From assembly GCA_035548055.1 (NCBI GenBank), contig DASZTL010000069.1, positions 27,864 through 91,863 on the forward strand: 64,000 nucleotides of DNA, read 5' to 3'. Position numbers and translations under genes: made by a program. This DNA comes from DASZTV01 sp035548055. Lineage in GTDB: Bacteria; Actinomycetota; Actinomycetes; JAFAQI01. Position 1 is the first letter of the stretch. Each line of letters opens with the position of its first letter. A model generated the notes under the pieces. The model was given only the letters and a program-made list of their open reading frames with translations, did no database searches and was not told the origin of the DNA. This document shows, one piece after another, positions 1 through 9,304 of the stretch.

Positions 1-63
1 GCAATGTGACATTGCTTCAGCGAGGGGAGGGGAGGCCTGCGCACGAGTGGGTAGCGTCACTGG

Positions 64-1416
64 GTGAGCCGGCTCAGCTCGATCGTCAAGGCGTACGACA
101 TCCGCGGCGTGGTTCCCGACGACCTCGACACCCCGCTCGCGCGCGAGTTCGGCGCTGCCTTCGTCAGCTACCTCGGTGCCGACCGGATCGTCATCGCGCA
201 CGACATGCGGGAGTCCTCCCCGGGCCTCGCCGCCGCGTTCGCGGCGGGAGCGACGGCGCAGGGCGCGGACGTCGTCGACGCCGGGCTCGGGTCGACCGAC
301 CTGCTCTACTTCGCGTCCGGCACCCTCAATGTTCCCGGTGTGATGTTCACGGCGAGCCACAATCCAGCCCGCTACAACGGCATGAAGCTGTGCCGAGCCG
401 GTGCCGCACCGATCGGGCTCGAGAGCGGGCTGGCGGAGATTCGGGACCTCGTCGAGGCGGGCGTGCCGGACGCCGACGTTCCGCCCGGCACCGTGACACG
501 GCAGGACCTGCTCGGTGAGTACGCCGAGTTCCTGCTCGGTCTCGTACCCGGCGTCCGTGAGATCCGACCGCTCAAGGTCGTCGTCGATGCCGGCAACGGG
601 ATGGGCGGGCTGACGGTGCCGAAGGTCTTCGAGTCGCTTCCGGTGGAGCTGACCTCGATGTACTTCGAGCTCGACGGCAGCTTCCCGAACCATGAAGCCA
701 ACCCGATCGAGCCCGAGAACCTCCGCGACCTCCAGGCCGAGGTCCGCAAGCGGGGCGCCGACATCGGCCTGGCTTTCGACGGTGACGCCGACCGCTGCTT
801 CGTGGTCGATGAGCGGGGAGAGACGGTGTCGCCGTCCGTTCTCACCGCACTCATCGCCCAGCGTGAGCTGGCGCGGGAGCCGGGGGCCACCGTGATCCAC
901 AATCTGATCACCTCCCATGCTGTGCCCGAGATCGTGCGGGAGCACGGTGGAACTCCGGTCCGCACTCGAGTCGGTCATTCGTTCATCAAGGCGACGATGG
1001 CGGAGACGGGCGCGGTGTTCGGCGGCGAGCACTCCGGCCACTTCTACTTCCGTGACTTCTGGCGCGCCGACTCAGGCATGCTCGCGGCCCTGCATGCGCT
1101 TGCCGCGCTCGGCAGTCAGGACGGACCGCTGTCCGGGTTGCTCACGTCCTACGACCGCTACGTCGGGTCGGGCGAGGTGAACAGTGAGGTCGCGGACACC
1201 GGCGCAGCGCTCGCCGCGGTGAGAACCGCCTTCGCCGACCGGCCCGGGGCGCGAACCGATGAGCTCGATGGGCTCACGGTGGAGGTCGATGGCGCCGGCT
1301 GGTTCAACGTCCGGCCGTCGAACACCGAGCCGCTGCTCCGCCTCAACGTCGAGGCCGCCGACCGGGCGTCGATGGAGCGGCTGCGCGACGAGGTGCTCGC
1401 CGTCATCCGCGGCTAG
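64..1416 (+). CDS. manB: Phosphomannomutase/phosphoglucomutase
   Basis: A 450-residue alpha-D-phosphohexomutase interconverting mannose-6-phosphate and mannose-1-phosphate (possibly also the glucose pair), feeding GDP-mannose for glycans. All family signatures are visible: phosphoserine loop TASHNP at 96-101 (Ser98), metal loop DGDADR at 239-244, sugar-specificity loop GGEHSGH near 320-326 and phosphate-binding RPSNTEP near 417-423. The length is normal for the family. The start is GTG; a purine-rich stretch lies about 30 nt upstream, farther than a usual ribosome site, so the start is not certain. It is followed by a Trm112-like gene and a sugar-phosphate isomerase-like gene, the usual actinobacterial order. 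Confidence 0.93.
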   Translation: MSRLSSIVKAYDIRGVVPDDLDTPLAREFGAAFVSYLGADRIVIAHDMRESSPGLAAAFAAGATAQGADVVDAGLGSTDLLYFASGTLNVPGVMFTASHNPARYNGMKLCRAGAAPIGLESGLAEIRDLVEAGVPDADVPPGTVTRQDLLGEYAEFLLGLVPGVREIRPLKVVVDAGNGMGGLTVPKVFESLPVELTSMYFELDGSFPNHEANPIEPENLRDLQAEVRKRGADIGLAFDGDADRCFVVDERGETVSPSVLTALIAQRELAREPGATVIHNLITSHAVPEIVREHGGTPVRTRVGHSFIKATMAETGAVFGGEHSGHFYFRDFWRADSGMLAALHALAALGSQDGPLSGLLTSYDRYVGSGEVNSEVADTGAALAAVRTAFADRPGARTDELDGLTVEVDGAGWFNVRPSNTEPLLRLNVEAADRASMERLRDEVLAVIRG

Positions 1417-1427
1417 TCCGTGATCGG

Positions 1428-1433
1428 TAGGCT
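1428..1433 (+). promoter_or_regulatory. Putative leaderless -10 box of the Trm112-like gene
   Basis: TAGGCT fits the actinobacterial TAnnnT -10 pattern and ends 6 nt before the GTG at 1440, the spacing expected when transcription starts at the start codon. No convincing -35 box is seen. Confidence 0.4.
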
Positions 1434-1439
1434 CGTGCT

Positions 1440-1613
1440 GTGAACCTCGACCCGTCGCTGCTCGAGATCCTGGCTTGCCCGAACTGTCGCGCTGACCTTC
1501 GCGCCGACGATGCCGCGAGTGAGCTGGTGTGTACGGGCTGTGGATACGTCTACCCGGTGCGTGACGACATCCCCGTGCTGCTGATCGAGGAGGCGCGCAA
1601 GCCGGACGCGTAG
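1440..1613 (+). CDS. Trm112-like zinc-ribbon small protein
   Basis: A 57-residue protein starting at GTG 1440. It has two CxxC knuckles (Cys13/Cys16 and Cys31/Cys34), then a YPVRDDIPVLL stretch characteristic of the Trm112p/UPF0434 family. Members are small zinc-ribbon proteins, some of which act as activators of methyltransferases; the partner here is unknown. It lies between manB and the isomerase-like gene, as in other actinobacteria. A TAGGCT -10-like hexamer ends 6 nt before the GTG, so it may be transcribed without a leader. Confidence 0.85.
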   Translation: MNLDPSLLEILACPNCRADLRADDAASELVCTGCGYVYPVRDDIPVLLIEEARKPDA

Positions 1614-1637
1614 GCGTTCGCCGCGCTCACTTCATCG

Positions 1638-2777
1638 ATGCCCACCGTCGCTCTGGAACGCCTCGACGATCCGGCGGCTCTCGAGTCGCTGGATCCCTCG
1701 GGCATGCTCCGAGTCGTTGCCGGGTCCGCAGCACAGATCAGGACCTCGCTGCGGTCGGTGCAAGAGGCATCGCTGGAACAGCTCGGGCTCGAGTCGCGGC
1801 CGCGCGCAATCGTCGTTGCCGGCATGGGTGGCTCCGGAATCTCAGGCGAGGTACTCGCAGCGCTGACGGCAGCGAAGTCGCCGGTGCCCGTGGTGGTCCA
1901 TCGCGGCTACGGCCTGCCGGGCTGGGTCGGTGCGGCTGACCTCGTCATGGCCGTGTCCTGCTCCGGTACGACGGCCGAGACCCTGAGCAGCGCGGTGGAA
2001 GCCGCGCGTCGCGGGGCGCGGTTGCTCGGTGTGGGCGCGGCGGGCTCGCCGCTCGATCTGCATTGCCGGTCAGAGCACGGCGCCTACGTCCCGGTCACCG
2101 GCCAGCTCGCGCCGCGCGCGTCGCTGTGGGCCCTGATCACGCCGTTGGTGGTCGTCGCCCAGCAAGCCGGGCTGCTCGACCTTGGCGCGGATCTTGGCGA
2201 CCTCGAAGCGGCAGCCACGCGGCTCGAGGCGATCGCGTCCGCATGCCGGCCCGACCTCGAGTCCTTCGTCAACCCGGCCAAGTCGCTCGCCGCCGAGCTA
2301 CTCGGCACGCTGCCCATGTTCTGGGGGTGCGGTGACGTCGGCCCGGTGTCCGCCACGCGCGCGGCCTGTCAGGTGATGGAGAACGCGAAGTCGGCAGCCA
2401 TGGCTGGGGCATTGCCGGAGGCACACCACAACCAGTCGGTCGCGCTCGACGGAAGGCTCGCCGGAGCGGTTGCGGAGGAGGACATCTTCCGGGACCGGGT
2501 AGCCGACCCCGATCCGTTCCGGCTCCGGCTCGTCTTGCTGCGCGACGACGATGGTGGCATGGCCAGTGCTCGGGCCGACGCGTCGGCCGAGGTCGCCCGC
2601 GCGCGGGGTGTCGGCGTCTCGGTGGTGACGGCAGAAGGTGCGTCCCGGTTCGAGCGGCTCGCGTCGATCGTCGGGCTGGTCGACTTCGCGTCTGTCTATC
2701 TCGGGCTTGCCAGCGGTTTCGACCCGACGCCAATCGGCCCAATCGACGACCTCAAAGCAAGGCTCGCGAACGACTAG
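1638..2777 (+). CDS. SIS-domain phosphosugar isomerase (phosphoglucose/phosphomannose isomerase-like)
   Basis: A 379-residue protein with a SIS fold. A glycine-rich GMGGSGISGE motif near residue 62 and VSCSGTTAETLS near 107 are the sugar-phosphate binding loops. The C-terminal half matches the layout of bifunctional phosphoglucose/phosphomannose isomerases, including EAHHNQSV near 260. By family it should interconvert fructose-6-phosphate with mannose- or glucose-6-phosphate, supplying ManB just upstream. The mycobacterial counterpart (the Rv3256c neighbourhood) is often annotated only as hypothetical, so the catalytic role is inferred. Confidence 0.8.
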   Translation: MPTVALERLDDPAALESLDPSGMLRVVAGSAAQIRTSLRSVQEASLEQLGLESRPRAIVVAGMGGSGISGEVLAALTAAKSPVPVVVHRGYGLPGWVGAADLVMAVSCSGTTAETLSSAVEAARRGARLLGVGAAGSPLDLHCRSEHGAYVPVTGQLAPRASLWALITPLVVVAQQAGLLDLGADLGDLEAAATRLEAIASACRPDLESFVNPAKSLAAELLGTLPMFWGCGDVGPVSATRAACQVMENAKSAAMAGALPEAHHNQSVALDGRLAGAVAEEDIFRDRVADPDPFRLRLVLLRDDDGGMASARADASAEVARARGVGVSVVTAEGASRFERLASIVGLVDFASVYLGLASGFDPTPIGPIDDLKARLAND

Positions 2778-2838
2778 CCTGGTTGTCCTGCCAGACCGTT
2801 CCCACTTGATCTCCCCGCCGACGAATCCCGGAGCCCCG

Positions 2839-4269
2839 ATGGACTACAAGGTCGCCGACCTCTCGCTTGCCGACTTCGGTCGCAAAGAGATCAAACTGGC
2901 CGAGCACGAGATGCCCGGCCTCATGGCGATGCGTGCCGAGTACGGCGTGACGCAGCCCCTCGCCGGCGCGCGGATCACCGGCTCGCTGCACATGACGATC
3001 CAGACCGCGGTCCTCATCGAGACCTTGGTCGCGCTCGGGGCCGAGGTGCGCTGGGCCTCCTGCAACATCTTCTCGACACAGGATCACGCGGCTGCTGCGG
3101 TCGTCGTCGGTCCGGCCGGCAGCGTCGACGCGCCATCCGGCGTGCCGGTCTTCGCCTGGAAGGGCGAGACGCTCGAGGAATACTGGGACTGCACCGAGAA
3201 GGCCCTGCTGTGGCCGGACGGCGCCGGTCCCAACATGCTCCTCGACGACGGCGGGGACGCCACCCTCCTGGTGCACAAGGGTGTCGAGTTCGAGAAGGCC
3301 GGCACCGTCCCCGACCCGTCGACCGCGGACTCCGAGGAGTACGCGGTAATCCTCAGACTGCTCACGAAGTCACTCGGCGAGGACGCCACTCGGTGGACGA
3401 CGATCTCCGGGGGCATCAAGGGCGTGACGGAGGAGACCACGACCGGCGTGCACCGCCTGTACCAGATGCACGAGCGCGGTGAGCTGCTCTTCCCGGCGAT
3501 CAACGTCAACGACTCGGTCACCAAGTCGAAGTTCGACAACAAGTACGGCTGCCGGCACTCGCTGATCGACGGCATCAACCGTGGCACCGACGTCCTGATC
3601 GGCGGCAAGGTGGCCGTCGTTCTCGGCTATGGCGACGTCGGCAAGGGGTGTGCCGAGTCGCTGCGCGGGCAGGGCGCGCGCGTGATCGTCACCGAGATCG
3701 ATCCGATCTGCGCGCTGCAGGCAGCGATGGACGGGTACCAGGTGCTCACACTCGAGGACGTCGTCGAGACCGCCGACATCTTCGTGACCGCGACCGGAAA
3801 CTTCAACATCATCAACGCCTCGGACATGGCCCGGATGAAGCAGGGCGCGATCGTCGGCAACATCGGGCATTTCGACAACGAGATCGACATGGCCGGGCTC
3901 GCCGCCCTGCCGGGGGTCCGCTGCGAGAACGTCAAGCCGCAGGTCGACGAGTGGGTCTTCGCCGACGGCCACTCGATCATCGTGCTGAGCGAAGGCCGGC
4001 TGCTGAACCTCGGCAACGCCACGGGGCATCCGTCGTTCGTCATGAGCAGCTCCTTCACGAACCAGACGATCGCTCAGGTCGAGCTGTTCACGAAGCTCGA
4101 GGAATACCCGGTCGGGGTTCACGTCCTGCCCAAGCACCTGGACGAGAAGGTGGCGCGACTCCACCTCGACGCGCTCGGCGTGAAGCTCACGACGCTGACC
4201 CAGGAGCAGGCCGACTACATCGGTGTTTCGGCCGACGGGCCGTTCAAGAGCGACGCCTACCGGTACTAG
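2839..4269 (+). CDS. ahcY: Adenosylhomocysteinase
   Basis: A 476-residue S-adenosylhomocysteine hydrolase, which splits SAH to homocysteine and adenosine in the methyl cycle using bound NAD. The substrate region contains CNIFSTQDHAAAA, and the NAD-binding Rossmann loop GYGDVGKG lies near residues 262-269. The C-terminal HLDALGVKLTTLT...Y end is typical. The start ATG 2839 has a GGAG box about 5 nt upstream; an in-frame extension upstream into the preceding gene is rejected. The gene is at this position, upstream of mtrAB, in mycobacteria too. Confidence 0.96.
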   Translation: MDYKVADLSLADFGRKEIKLAEHEMPGLMAMRAEYGVTQPLAGARITGSLHMTIQTAVLIETLVALGAEVRWASCNIFSTQDHAAAAVVVGPAGSVDAPSGVPVFAWKGETLEEYWDCTEKALLWPDGAGPNMLLDDGGDATLLVHKGVEFEKAGTVPDPSTADSEEYAVILRLLTKSLGEDATRWTTISGGIKGVTEETTTGVHRLYQMHERGELLFPAINVNDSVTKSKFDNKYGCRHSLIDGINRGTDVLIGGKVAVVLGYGDVGKGCAESLRGQGARVIVTEIDPICALQAAMDGYQVLTLEDVVETADIFVTATGNFNIINASDMARMKQGAIVGNIGHFDNEIDMAGLAALPGVRCENVKPQVDEWVFADGHSIIVLSEGRLLNLGNATGHPSFVMSSSFTNQTIAQVELFTKLEEYPVGVHVLPKHLDEKVARLHLDALGVKLTTLTQEQADYIGVSADGPFKSDAYRY

Positions 4270-4282
4270 GCGGCGACGTCTG

Positions 4283-4453
4283 CTACTGCTCGACCCGTAC
4301 CTCGACGGTCGGGCCGAGCAGCTCCGACAGTCGTTCGACAGCAGCGGCGAGCTCGTGGGTGACGAGATCGCTTACTCGTTGCGCCGCGTCCGCGGTGAGC
4401 GCTCGATCGGTGTGAGCCACAACCGTCCAGGCGTCGACAACCATTCCTGTCAT
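4283..4453 (-). CDS. Small conserved-looking protein of unknown function
   Basis: A 56-residue reading frame opposite to ahcY and mtrA, starting at the ATG at 4453 (longer starts possible, up to 4558). The sequence has an amphipathic stretch with a VSDLVTHELAAAVERL core and ends VEVRVEQ. It resembles a compact alpha/beta peptide, but I recognise no family. It fills most of the ahcY-mtrA gap and converges on ahcY. It could be a chance frame; confidence is modest. Confidence 0.4.
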   Translation of the reverse strand: MTGMVVDAWTVVAHTDRALTADAAQRVSDLVTHELAAAVERLSELLGPTVEVRVEQ

Positions 4454-4586
4454 GCCGACAGGGTGTCCCCGACACCTGACAGCGCTCTCGAGCGGTGACC
4501 GGCCGGCGGGGCGCCTGGGGACGCAACCGGCGCCCGGCGGAGGCTGGGGACACGGCACGACGCGGTCGCGATGTCACGATGGTGGG

Positions 4587-5264
4587 GTGAAGGCCCGGGT
4601 GCTGGTGGTCGATGACGACCCCGCGCTGTCGGAGATGCTCGGCATCGTGCTTCGCAACGAAGGGTTCGAACCGTCGTTCGTGGGTGACGGAGACGGGGCG
4701 CTGGCGGCGTTTCGCAGCACGAAGCCCGATCTCGTCCTGCTCGATCTCATGCTGCCCGGCACCGACGGCATCGACGTCTGCCGCGCGATCCGGGCGGAGA
4801 GCGGCACGCCGATCGTCATGCTCACCGCGCGCGCGGACACGGCGGATGTGGTGATCGGACTCGAGTCCGGCGCGGACGACTATGTCGTGAAGCCGTTCAA
4901 GCCGAAAGAGCTCGTCGCGCGCATCCGGGCGCGACTGCGTCGCAATGACGAGGTTGCCGGTGAGGTCCTGCAGATCGGTGACGTCGTCATCGACGTCGCC
5001 GGCCACGCTGTGAGCCGCGATGGCCGGGCGATTGCTCTCACGCCGCTGGAGTTCGACCTGCTGCTCGCGTTGGCCCGCAAACCGCGACAGGTCTTCACCC
5101 GCGACCATCTGCTCGAGCAGGTGTGGGGGTACCGCCACGTCGCAGACACCCGTCTCGTCAACGTCCATGTCCAGCGCCTTCGGGCAAAGGTCGAGCGCGA
5201 CCCCGAGCACCCCGACATCGTGGTGACGGTGCGCGGGGTGGGATACAAGGCCGGTCCGCTTTGA
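4587..5264 (+). CDS. mtrA: Two-component response regulator MtrA
   Basis: A 225-residue OmpR/PhoB-class regulator. The receiver domain has acidic DDD near 9-11, phosphoacceptor Asp53 in LLDLMLPG, Thr80 and Lys102 in KPF. The C-terminal winged helix contains LTPLEFDLL and the terminal VRGVGYK. In actinobacteria MtrA controls cell division, cell-wall hydrolase and osmotic genes. The start is GTG 4587; a CACGAT sequence 6 nt before it could be a leaderless -10. The gene overlaps mtrB by 4 nt, so the two are translationally coupled. Confidence 0.95.
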   Translation: MKARVLVVDDDPALSEMLGIVLRNEGFEPSFVGDGDGALAAFRSTKPDLVLLDLMLPGTDGIDVCRAIRAESGTPIVMLTARADTADVVIGLESGADDYVVKPFKPKELVARIRARLRRNDEVAGEVLQIGDVVIDVAGHAVSRDGRAIALTPLEFDLLLALARKPRQVFTRDHLLEQVWGYRHVADTRLVNVHVQRLRAKVERDPEHPDIVVTVRGVGYKAGPL

Positions 5265-6814
5265 GCTCGCGCCTGGCAGGGGCGGCCAAAGCGATCCGAC
5301 ACAGGTGGCGGGGGTCGCTGCAGACCCGGGTGGTCGCCACGACGCTCGTGTTGTCGGCCACGGTCAGCTTGCTGATCGGCGTCACGATCCTGCACCAGGT
5401 GCGCAGCGGTCTGCTCAGCTCCGCCGTCCACTCCGGTCAGAGCCTGGTCAGTACGGGCGTGCAGCGCGCGCAGGACCAGTTCCTCGCGCTGCCCAACACC
5501 GACCCGAACTCCGTCGAGCGGACGGCCTACGGCATCGTCACCGAGCTGTCGAGCAACCAAGGCGACACCGACGTCGTCATGTTGCCTGCCGCCCCTGGCC
5601 TTCCATCGTACGGACCGGCGGTGGCCGTCGCGAGCATTCCGCCCGCACTCCAGCGGACAGTGCAACGGCAAGGTCGGGAGGCGTGGACCTACACCCGGTT
5701 GCAGACGACAGGGTTGCAGACCACCGCCGCACTGGTGATCGGCGCACCCGTGCAGGCGGGGTCGGTGCGCTACCAGCTCTATTACGTCCTGCCGCTGACG
5801 CGCGAGGCTTCGACACTGCGGCTGGTGGAGCGAACGATGTGGTTCGCCGGCGCCGCGCTCGTGCTGCTGCTCGTCGGCATCGCCGCGGTCGTGACCCGGG
5901 AGGTGGTCCGGCCGGTCCGGCAAGCCGCCGCCACTGCCGAGCGGCTCGCAGCCGGCCGGCTCAAGGAGCGGATGCGGGTTCGCGGCGAGGACGACCTTGC
6001 GACGTTGGCCGCGTCCTTCAATCGCATGGCCGACACCGTTCAACAGCAGATCTCCCAGCTGCGCGAGCTGAGCCGGCTCCAGCGGCGGTTCGTCGCCGAC
6101 GTGTCGCACGAGCTTCGTACGCCGATCACGACGATTCGCATGGCCGCGGACATGTTGCACGACTCCAGTGCCGATCTGCCGCCCGAGCTGACGCGATCGT
6201 CCGAGCTGCTGCAGGCCCAGCTGGACCGCTTCGAGGCACTGCTGTCCGACCTGCTCGAGATCAGTCGCCACGATGCGGGCGCGGCCGTGCTGGACGCCGA
6301 GCCCATCGACCTGGTGCACCTGGTCGGACAGGCGATCAGTCTCGCTGCCCCGTTGGCTGATCGGCAGGGTTCGATGATCCTTGCGGACCTGCCCGCGAGC
6401 CCAGTCGTGGTCGACGTCGACGCGCGGCGAATCGACCGCGTTCTTCGCAACCTCATCGACAACGCGCTCGAGCACGGTGAGGGCCAGCCGATAGAAGTCA
6501 GGCTTCGTGGCAGCGACGACGCCGTCGCGATCACCGTCCGTGACCACGGCGTCGGACTGCGGCCGGGGGAGGCGTCGCTCGTGTTCGGCCGGTTCTGGCG
6601 GGCCGATCCGGCGCGTGCCCGCACCCGTGGTGGTACCGGTCTCGGACTGTCGATCGCGCTCGAGGACGTGCGGTTGCACGGCGGGTGGCTGCAGGCGTGG
6701 GGCGAGCCCGACCGCGGCTCGACGTTCCGGGTGACGTTGCCGTGTCACGCGGGGGAGATGCTGACGACCTCACCGTTGCCGCTCGAGCCGGAAGACGCCG
6801 GAGCGCGAGCATGA
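5261..6814 (+). CDS. mtrB: Sensor histidine kinase MtrB
   Basis: A 517-residue membrane kinase. One N-terminal membrane helix (about 24-45), an extracytoplasmic domain, a second helix near 195-215, then HAMP, HisKA with His283 in FVADVSHELRTP, and an HATPase domain with NLIDNALEH, the DHGVGL box and GGTGLGLS. It partners MtrA. The start is taken as TTG 5261, which overlaps the mtrA stop (TTGA); no ATG/GTG lies closer in the frame before the first helix. The final ATGA overlap couples it to lpqB. Confidence 0.94.
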   Translation: MSSRLAGAAKAIRHRWRGSLQTRVVATTLVLSATVSLLIGVTILHQVRSGLLSSAVHSGQSLVSTGVQRAQDQFLALPNTDPNSVERTAYGIVTELSSNQGDTDVVMLPAAPGLPSYGPAVAVASIPPALQRTVQRQGREAWTYTRLQTTGLQTTAALVIGAPVQAGSVRYQLYYVLPLTREASTLRLVERTMWFAGAALVLLLVGIAAVVTREVVRPVRQAAATAERLAAGRLKERMRVRGEDDLATLAASFNRMADTVQQQISQLRELSRLQRRFVADVSHELRTPITTIRMAADMLHDSSADLPPELTRSSELLQAQLDRFEALLSDLLEISRHDAGAAVLDAEPIDLVHLVGQAISLAAPLADRQGSMILADLPASPVVVDVDARRIDRVLRNLIDNALEHGEGQPIEVRLRGSDDAVAITVRDHGVGLRPGEASLVFGRFWRADPARARTRGGTGLGLSIALEDVRLHGGWLQAWGEPDRGSTFRVTLPCHAGEMLTTSPLPLEPEDAGARA

Positions 6815-8502
6815 GAAGTCATCGGAGCCGTTGGTTCGTTGCGGTCGCGGCGGCGTTCGTGGTCGCGGGGTGTGCCGGCGTTCCGGACGCGGGGCCGGTC
6901 AAGGTCGGACGGCCGATCGCCGCGGCCGGTGGCGGGCTCGCCGACGCAACGGTGCGAGAGGTCCCGGCAGGGCCGTTGCCCGGAGCGAGCCCGGTGCAGC
7001 TGGTGAGCGGGTTCCTGCGGGCGATGGTGGACAGCGACGGGGGGTACGGCGTCGCGCGTTCCTATCTCGTGCCCGGGACGACCTGGAGCGCGGACAGCGG
7101 CATCGCCGTGTACGCCGAGCCCACCCGTGTGGTGCGCACGGCACGGGACACCGTCGTCGTTCACGCCAGCCGGGTGGGAGTGCTGGGTCCGCGCGGCGTG
7201 TACCGGGTCGACCCCGGGAGGATCACGCGCCGTTTCGCGGTGGCCCGGCGCGCCGGCGACTGGCGGATCTCGAAGCTCGCCGCGGGAGCGCTGATCTCCT
7301 CCGATGACGCCGGCCGGGTCCTGCAGCCGGCGGCCCTGTACTTCCTCACACCGGACGGCACGCGCGTCGTCCCCGAGCCGGTGCTCGAGTCTCCGCACGA
7401 ACCCGGGCTCGCCACCACGCTGATGCGGGCGCTGATTGCCGGACCCAACCCGATGCTCGCGCCGGGCGTGCGTACCGCGGTGCCCCGAGGGACGGCGCTG
7501 GTCGGCAACGTGCCGATCACCGCGGATGGCGTCGCCGACGTGGATCTCTCAGTCGGCACCCGCCAGCTGACTGCCCAGCAGCTCGCGCGGCTGTCAGCGC
7601 AGGTGGTGTGGACCCTGCGTCAGCTGTCCTCGGTCACCGCGGTTCGCCTGCTGGCGAACGGGACGCCGCTGGAGGCGCCCGGCGTGTCGAGTCTCCAGCT
7701 CGTGTCGTCGTGGCCCGAGTTCGACCCGGACGCCTCGTCGTCGACTCGCGGTGCACTGGTTGTGGTGGGCGGCAGGGTTTCCGGACTGGGTGGCTCGGTC
7801 CCTGCCGTCCTGCGCGGCACACGGGCCGTCGCGGCGAATCGAAGCTCCGACGGCCTCGTGGCGGCTGCGGTGCGCGCCGGCGCTTCCGGGCGGCGCCTGC
7901 TTGTCGGAAAGGTGGCGGATGGTCACCTTCGCGAGCGTCTGCGCGACGTCAGCATCACGTCACCCGCGTTCGGTCCGCGCGACGAGGCGATGGCGGCGAC
8001 CTCGAGCGGCGCGGTGTATGCCGTTCCCGCAACCGGTGCCAAGCGCCGCATCGCTCTCGCCCCCGCCTTGCGGGGTGCGGCGATCCGTGCGCTCGCCGTG
8101 TCCCGTGACGGCACCCGCGTCGCGCTCGTGCTCGGCGCCGTCGCAGGGAACGAGGTGGTGCTGGCCACCGTCGTTCGCGGCGGCGGCCGGCTGGCCTTCC
8201 GCAGCCCGCGGGTCGTGGTGCCCGCGAGCTACGACGTGTCCGGGCTCGCCTGGGTCGACGCGGACGAGCTGGTGACGACGGTGTCCGTGCCCGGCGGGGG
8301 TCGAGGCGTGGTGAGGGTTGGCACGAACGGCTATCAGATGCACGCGTTGTCGGAGGTCGGGCTGCCCTCCGATGTTGTCGCGGTTGCGGCGGCCCCACGT
8401 TCCCGAATCCTCGCGTCGGGGCGGGCGGGGACGTGGCAGCTCGTCGGTCAGAGATGGCACAAGGTGTCGAGCGGCCGAGCCCCGACGTACGCCGGGGGAT
8501 AG
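6811..8502 (+). CDS. lpqB: Lipoprotein LpqB
   Basis: A 563-residue lipoprotein. The N-terminus is basic, followed by a hydrophobic stretch ending in the lipobox VAGC with acceptor Cys21. A GerMN-like domain lies in the first half and a beta-propeller-like C-terminal half (LpqB family) follows. In mycobacteria LpqB interacts with the extracellular part of MtrB and modulates MtrA phosphorylation. ATG 6811 overlaps the mtrB stop, completing the mtrA-mtrB-lpqB operon. Confidence 0.93.
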   Translation: MRSHRSRWFVAVAAAFVVAGCAGVPDAGPVKVGRPIAAAGGGLADATVREVPAGPLPGASPVQLVSGFLRAMVDSDGGYGVARSYLVPGTTWSADSGIAVYAEPTRVVRTARDTVVVHASRVGVLGPRGVYRVDPGRITRRFAVARRAGDWRISKLAAGALISSDDAGRVLQPAALYFLTPDGTRVVPEPVLESPHEPGLATTLMRALIAGPNPMLAPGVRTAVPRGTALVGNVPITADGVADVDLSVGTRQLTAQQLARLSAQVVWTLRQLSSVTAVRLLANGTPLEAPGVSSLQLVSSWPEFDPDASSSTRGALVVVGGRVSGLGGSVPAVLRGTRAVAANRSSDGLVAAAVRAGASGRRLLVGKVADGHLRERLRDVSITSPAFGPRDEAMAATSSGAVYAVPATGAKRRIALAPALRGAAIRALAVSRDGTRVALVLGAVAGNEVVLATVVRGGGRLAFRSPRVVVPASYDVSGLAWVDADELVTTVSVPGGGRGVVRVGTNGYQMHALSEVGLPSDVVAVAAAPRSRILASGRAGTWQLVGQRWHKVSSGRAPTYAGG

Positions 8503-8569
8503 CTGCCCGGCGTCCACAAGCCGCGGTCCGGCGACGGCGCGCCGCGCGGAGCAGATCGATGCTGCCGGG

Positions 8570-9286
8570 ATGGGCTTGCTCGATCTCATCTGTCCGACCC
8601 GCTGCTCGGGCTGCGGCACCCCGGCGTCCCTCGTCTGTGGTCGCTGCGCAGTGACGCTCGCCGCTCCGGCGGTGCGCCATGTCCCGACGCCGTGCCCGGC
8701 GGGGATGCCCCCGACCTGGGTGGCGTCGGAGTACGACGGACCGGTCCGGTCGATGCTGATCGAGTTCAAGGAGCGCGGCGCTGTCGGCTTGGCCGCACCG
8801 CTGGGTGAGGTGGTGGCGCGCTGCTTGACGGCTGCCGTGACCGACAGCGCCGGCGGGTTGTTGGTAGTGCCGGTTCCGTCCGCGGCCGCCACTGTCCGGC
8901 GGCGCGGCGACGATGTGATCCGTCTGCTCGCTGAGCATGCGGCCCGGCGGCTGCGAGCCGGCGATCGCCGGTACCGGGTCGCGGCGGTCCTGCGGCAGCG
9001 GCGCCCGGTGGCCGACTCCGCAGGTCTGTCCTCGAGTGCCCGCGCGACGAATCTGGCGGGTGCCTTGGAAGTGCGCCGATCCGCCGTCCCGCGGGTGCGA
9101 GGAGCGACCGTGCTGATCGTCGATGACCTCGTCACCACCGGCGCCACGTTGGTGGCGGCGACGGAAGCGCTCTCCGGGGCGGGAGCGTGCGTCCTGGGTG
9201 CCGCAGCGGTCGCCGCCACCCGGCGCCGGAAAACTGTTAGTTGGGCAGCCGGGGGAATAGCACTACCGTCAGTCTTACCCAGATGA
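8570..9286 (+). CDS. ComF family phosphoribosyltransferase-like protein
   Basis: A 238-residue protein with an N-terminal zinc knuckle (CPTRCSGCG then CGRC, about residues 8-27) and a C-terminal type I phosphoribosyltransferase loop VLIVDDLVTTGATL near 183-196. This is the ComF/GntX layout; ComF takes part in DNA uptake in competent bacteria, but in actinobacteria the role is not settled. The position between lpqB and hpf matches Rv3242c in mycobacteria. The start ATG 8570 is just before the zinc knuckle. Confidence 0.88.
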   Translation: MGLLDLICPTRCSGCGTPASLVCGRCAVTLAAPAVRHVPTPCPAGMPPTWVASEYDGPVRSMLIEFKERGAVGLAAPLGEVVARCLTAAVTDSAGGLLVVPVPSAAATVRRRGDDVIRLLAEHAARRLRAGDRRYRVAAVLRQRRPVADSAGLSSSARATNLAGALEVRRSAVPRVRGATVLIVDDLVTTGATLVAATEALSGAGACVLGAAAVAATRRRKTVSWAAGGIALPSVLPR

Positions 9287-9304
9287 GACGAGGAGGTCCG
9301 CCCG

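Noticed and set aside
2778..2838. A SAH riboswitch upstream of ahcY
   Set aside because: Only 61 nt separate the genes, and no conserved riboswitch core is visible.
4880..6748. A 622-codon open frame on the minus strand opposite mtrA/mtrB
   Set aside because: It is antisense to two certain genes, its product is low-complexity Arg/Gln/His, and similar mirror frames occur opposite most high-GC genes here.
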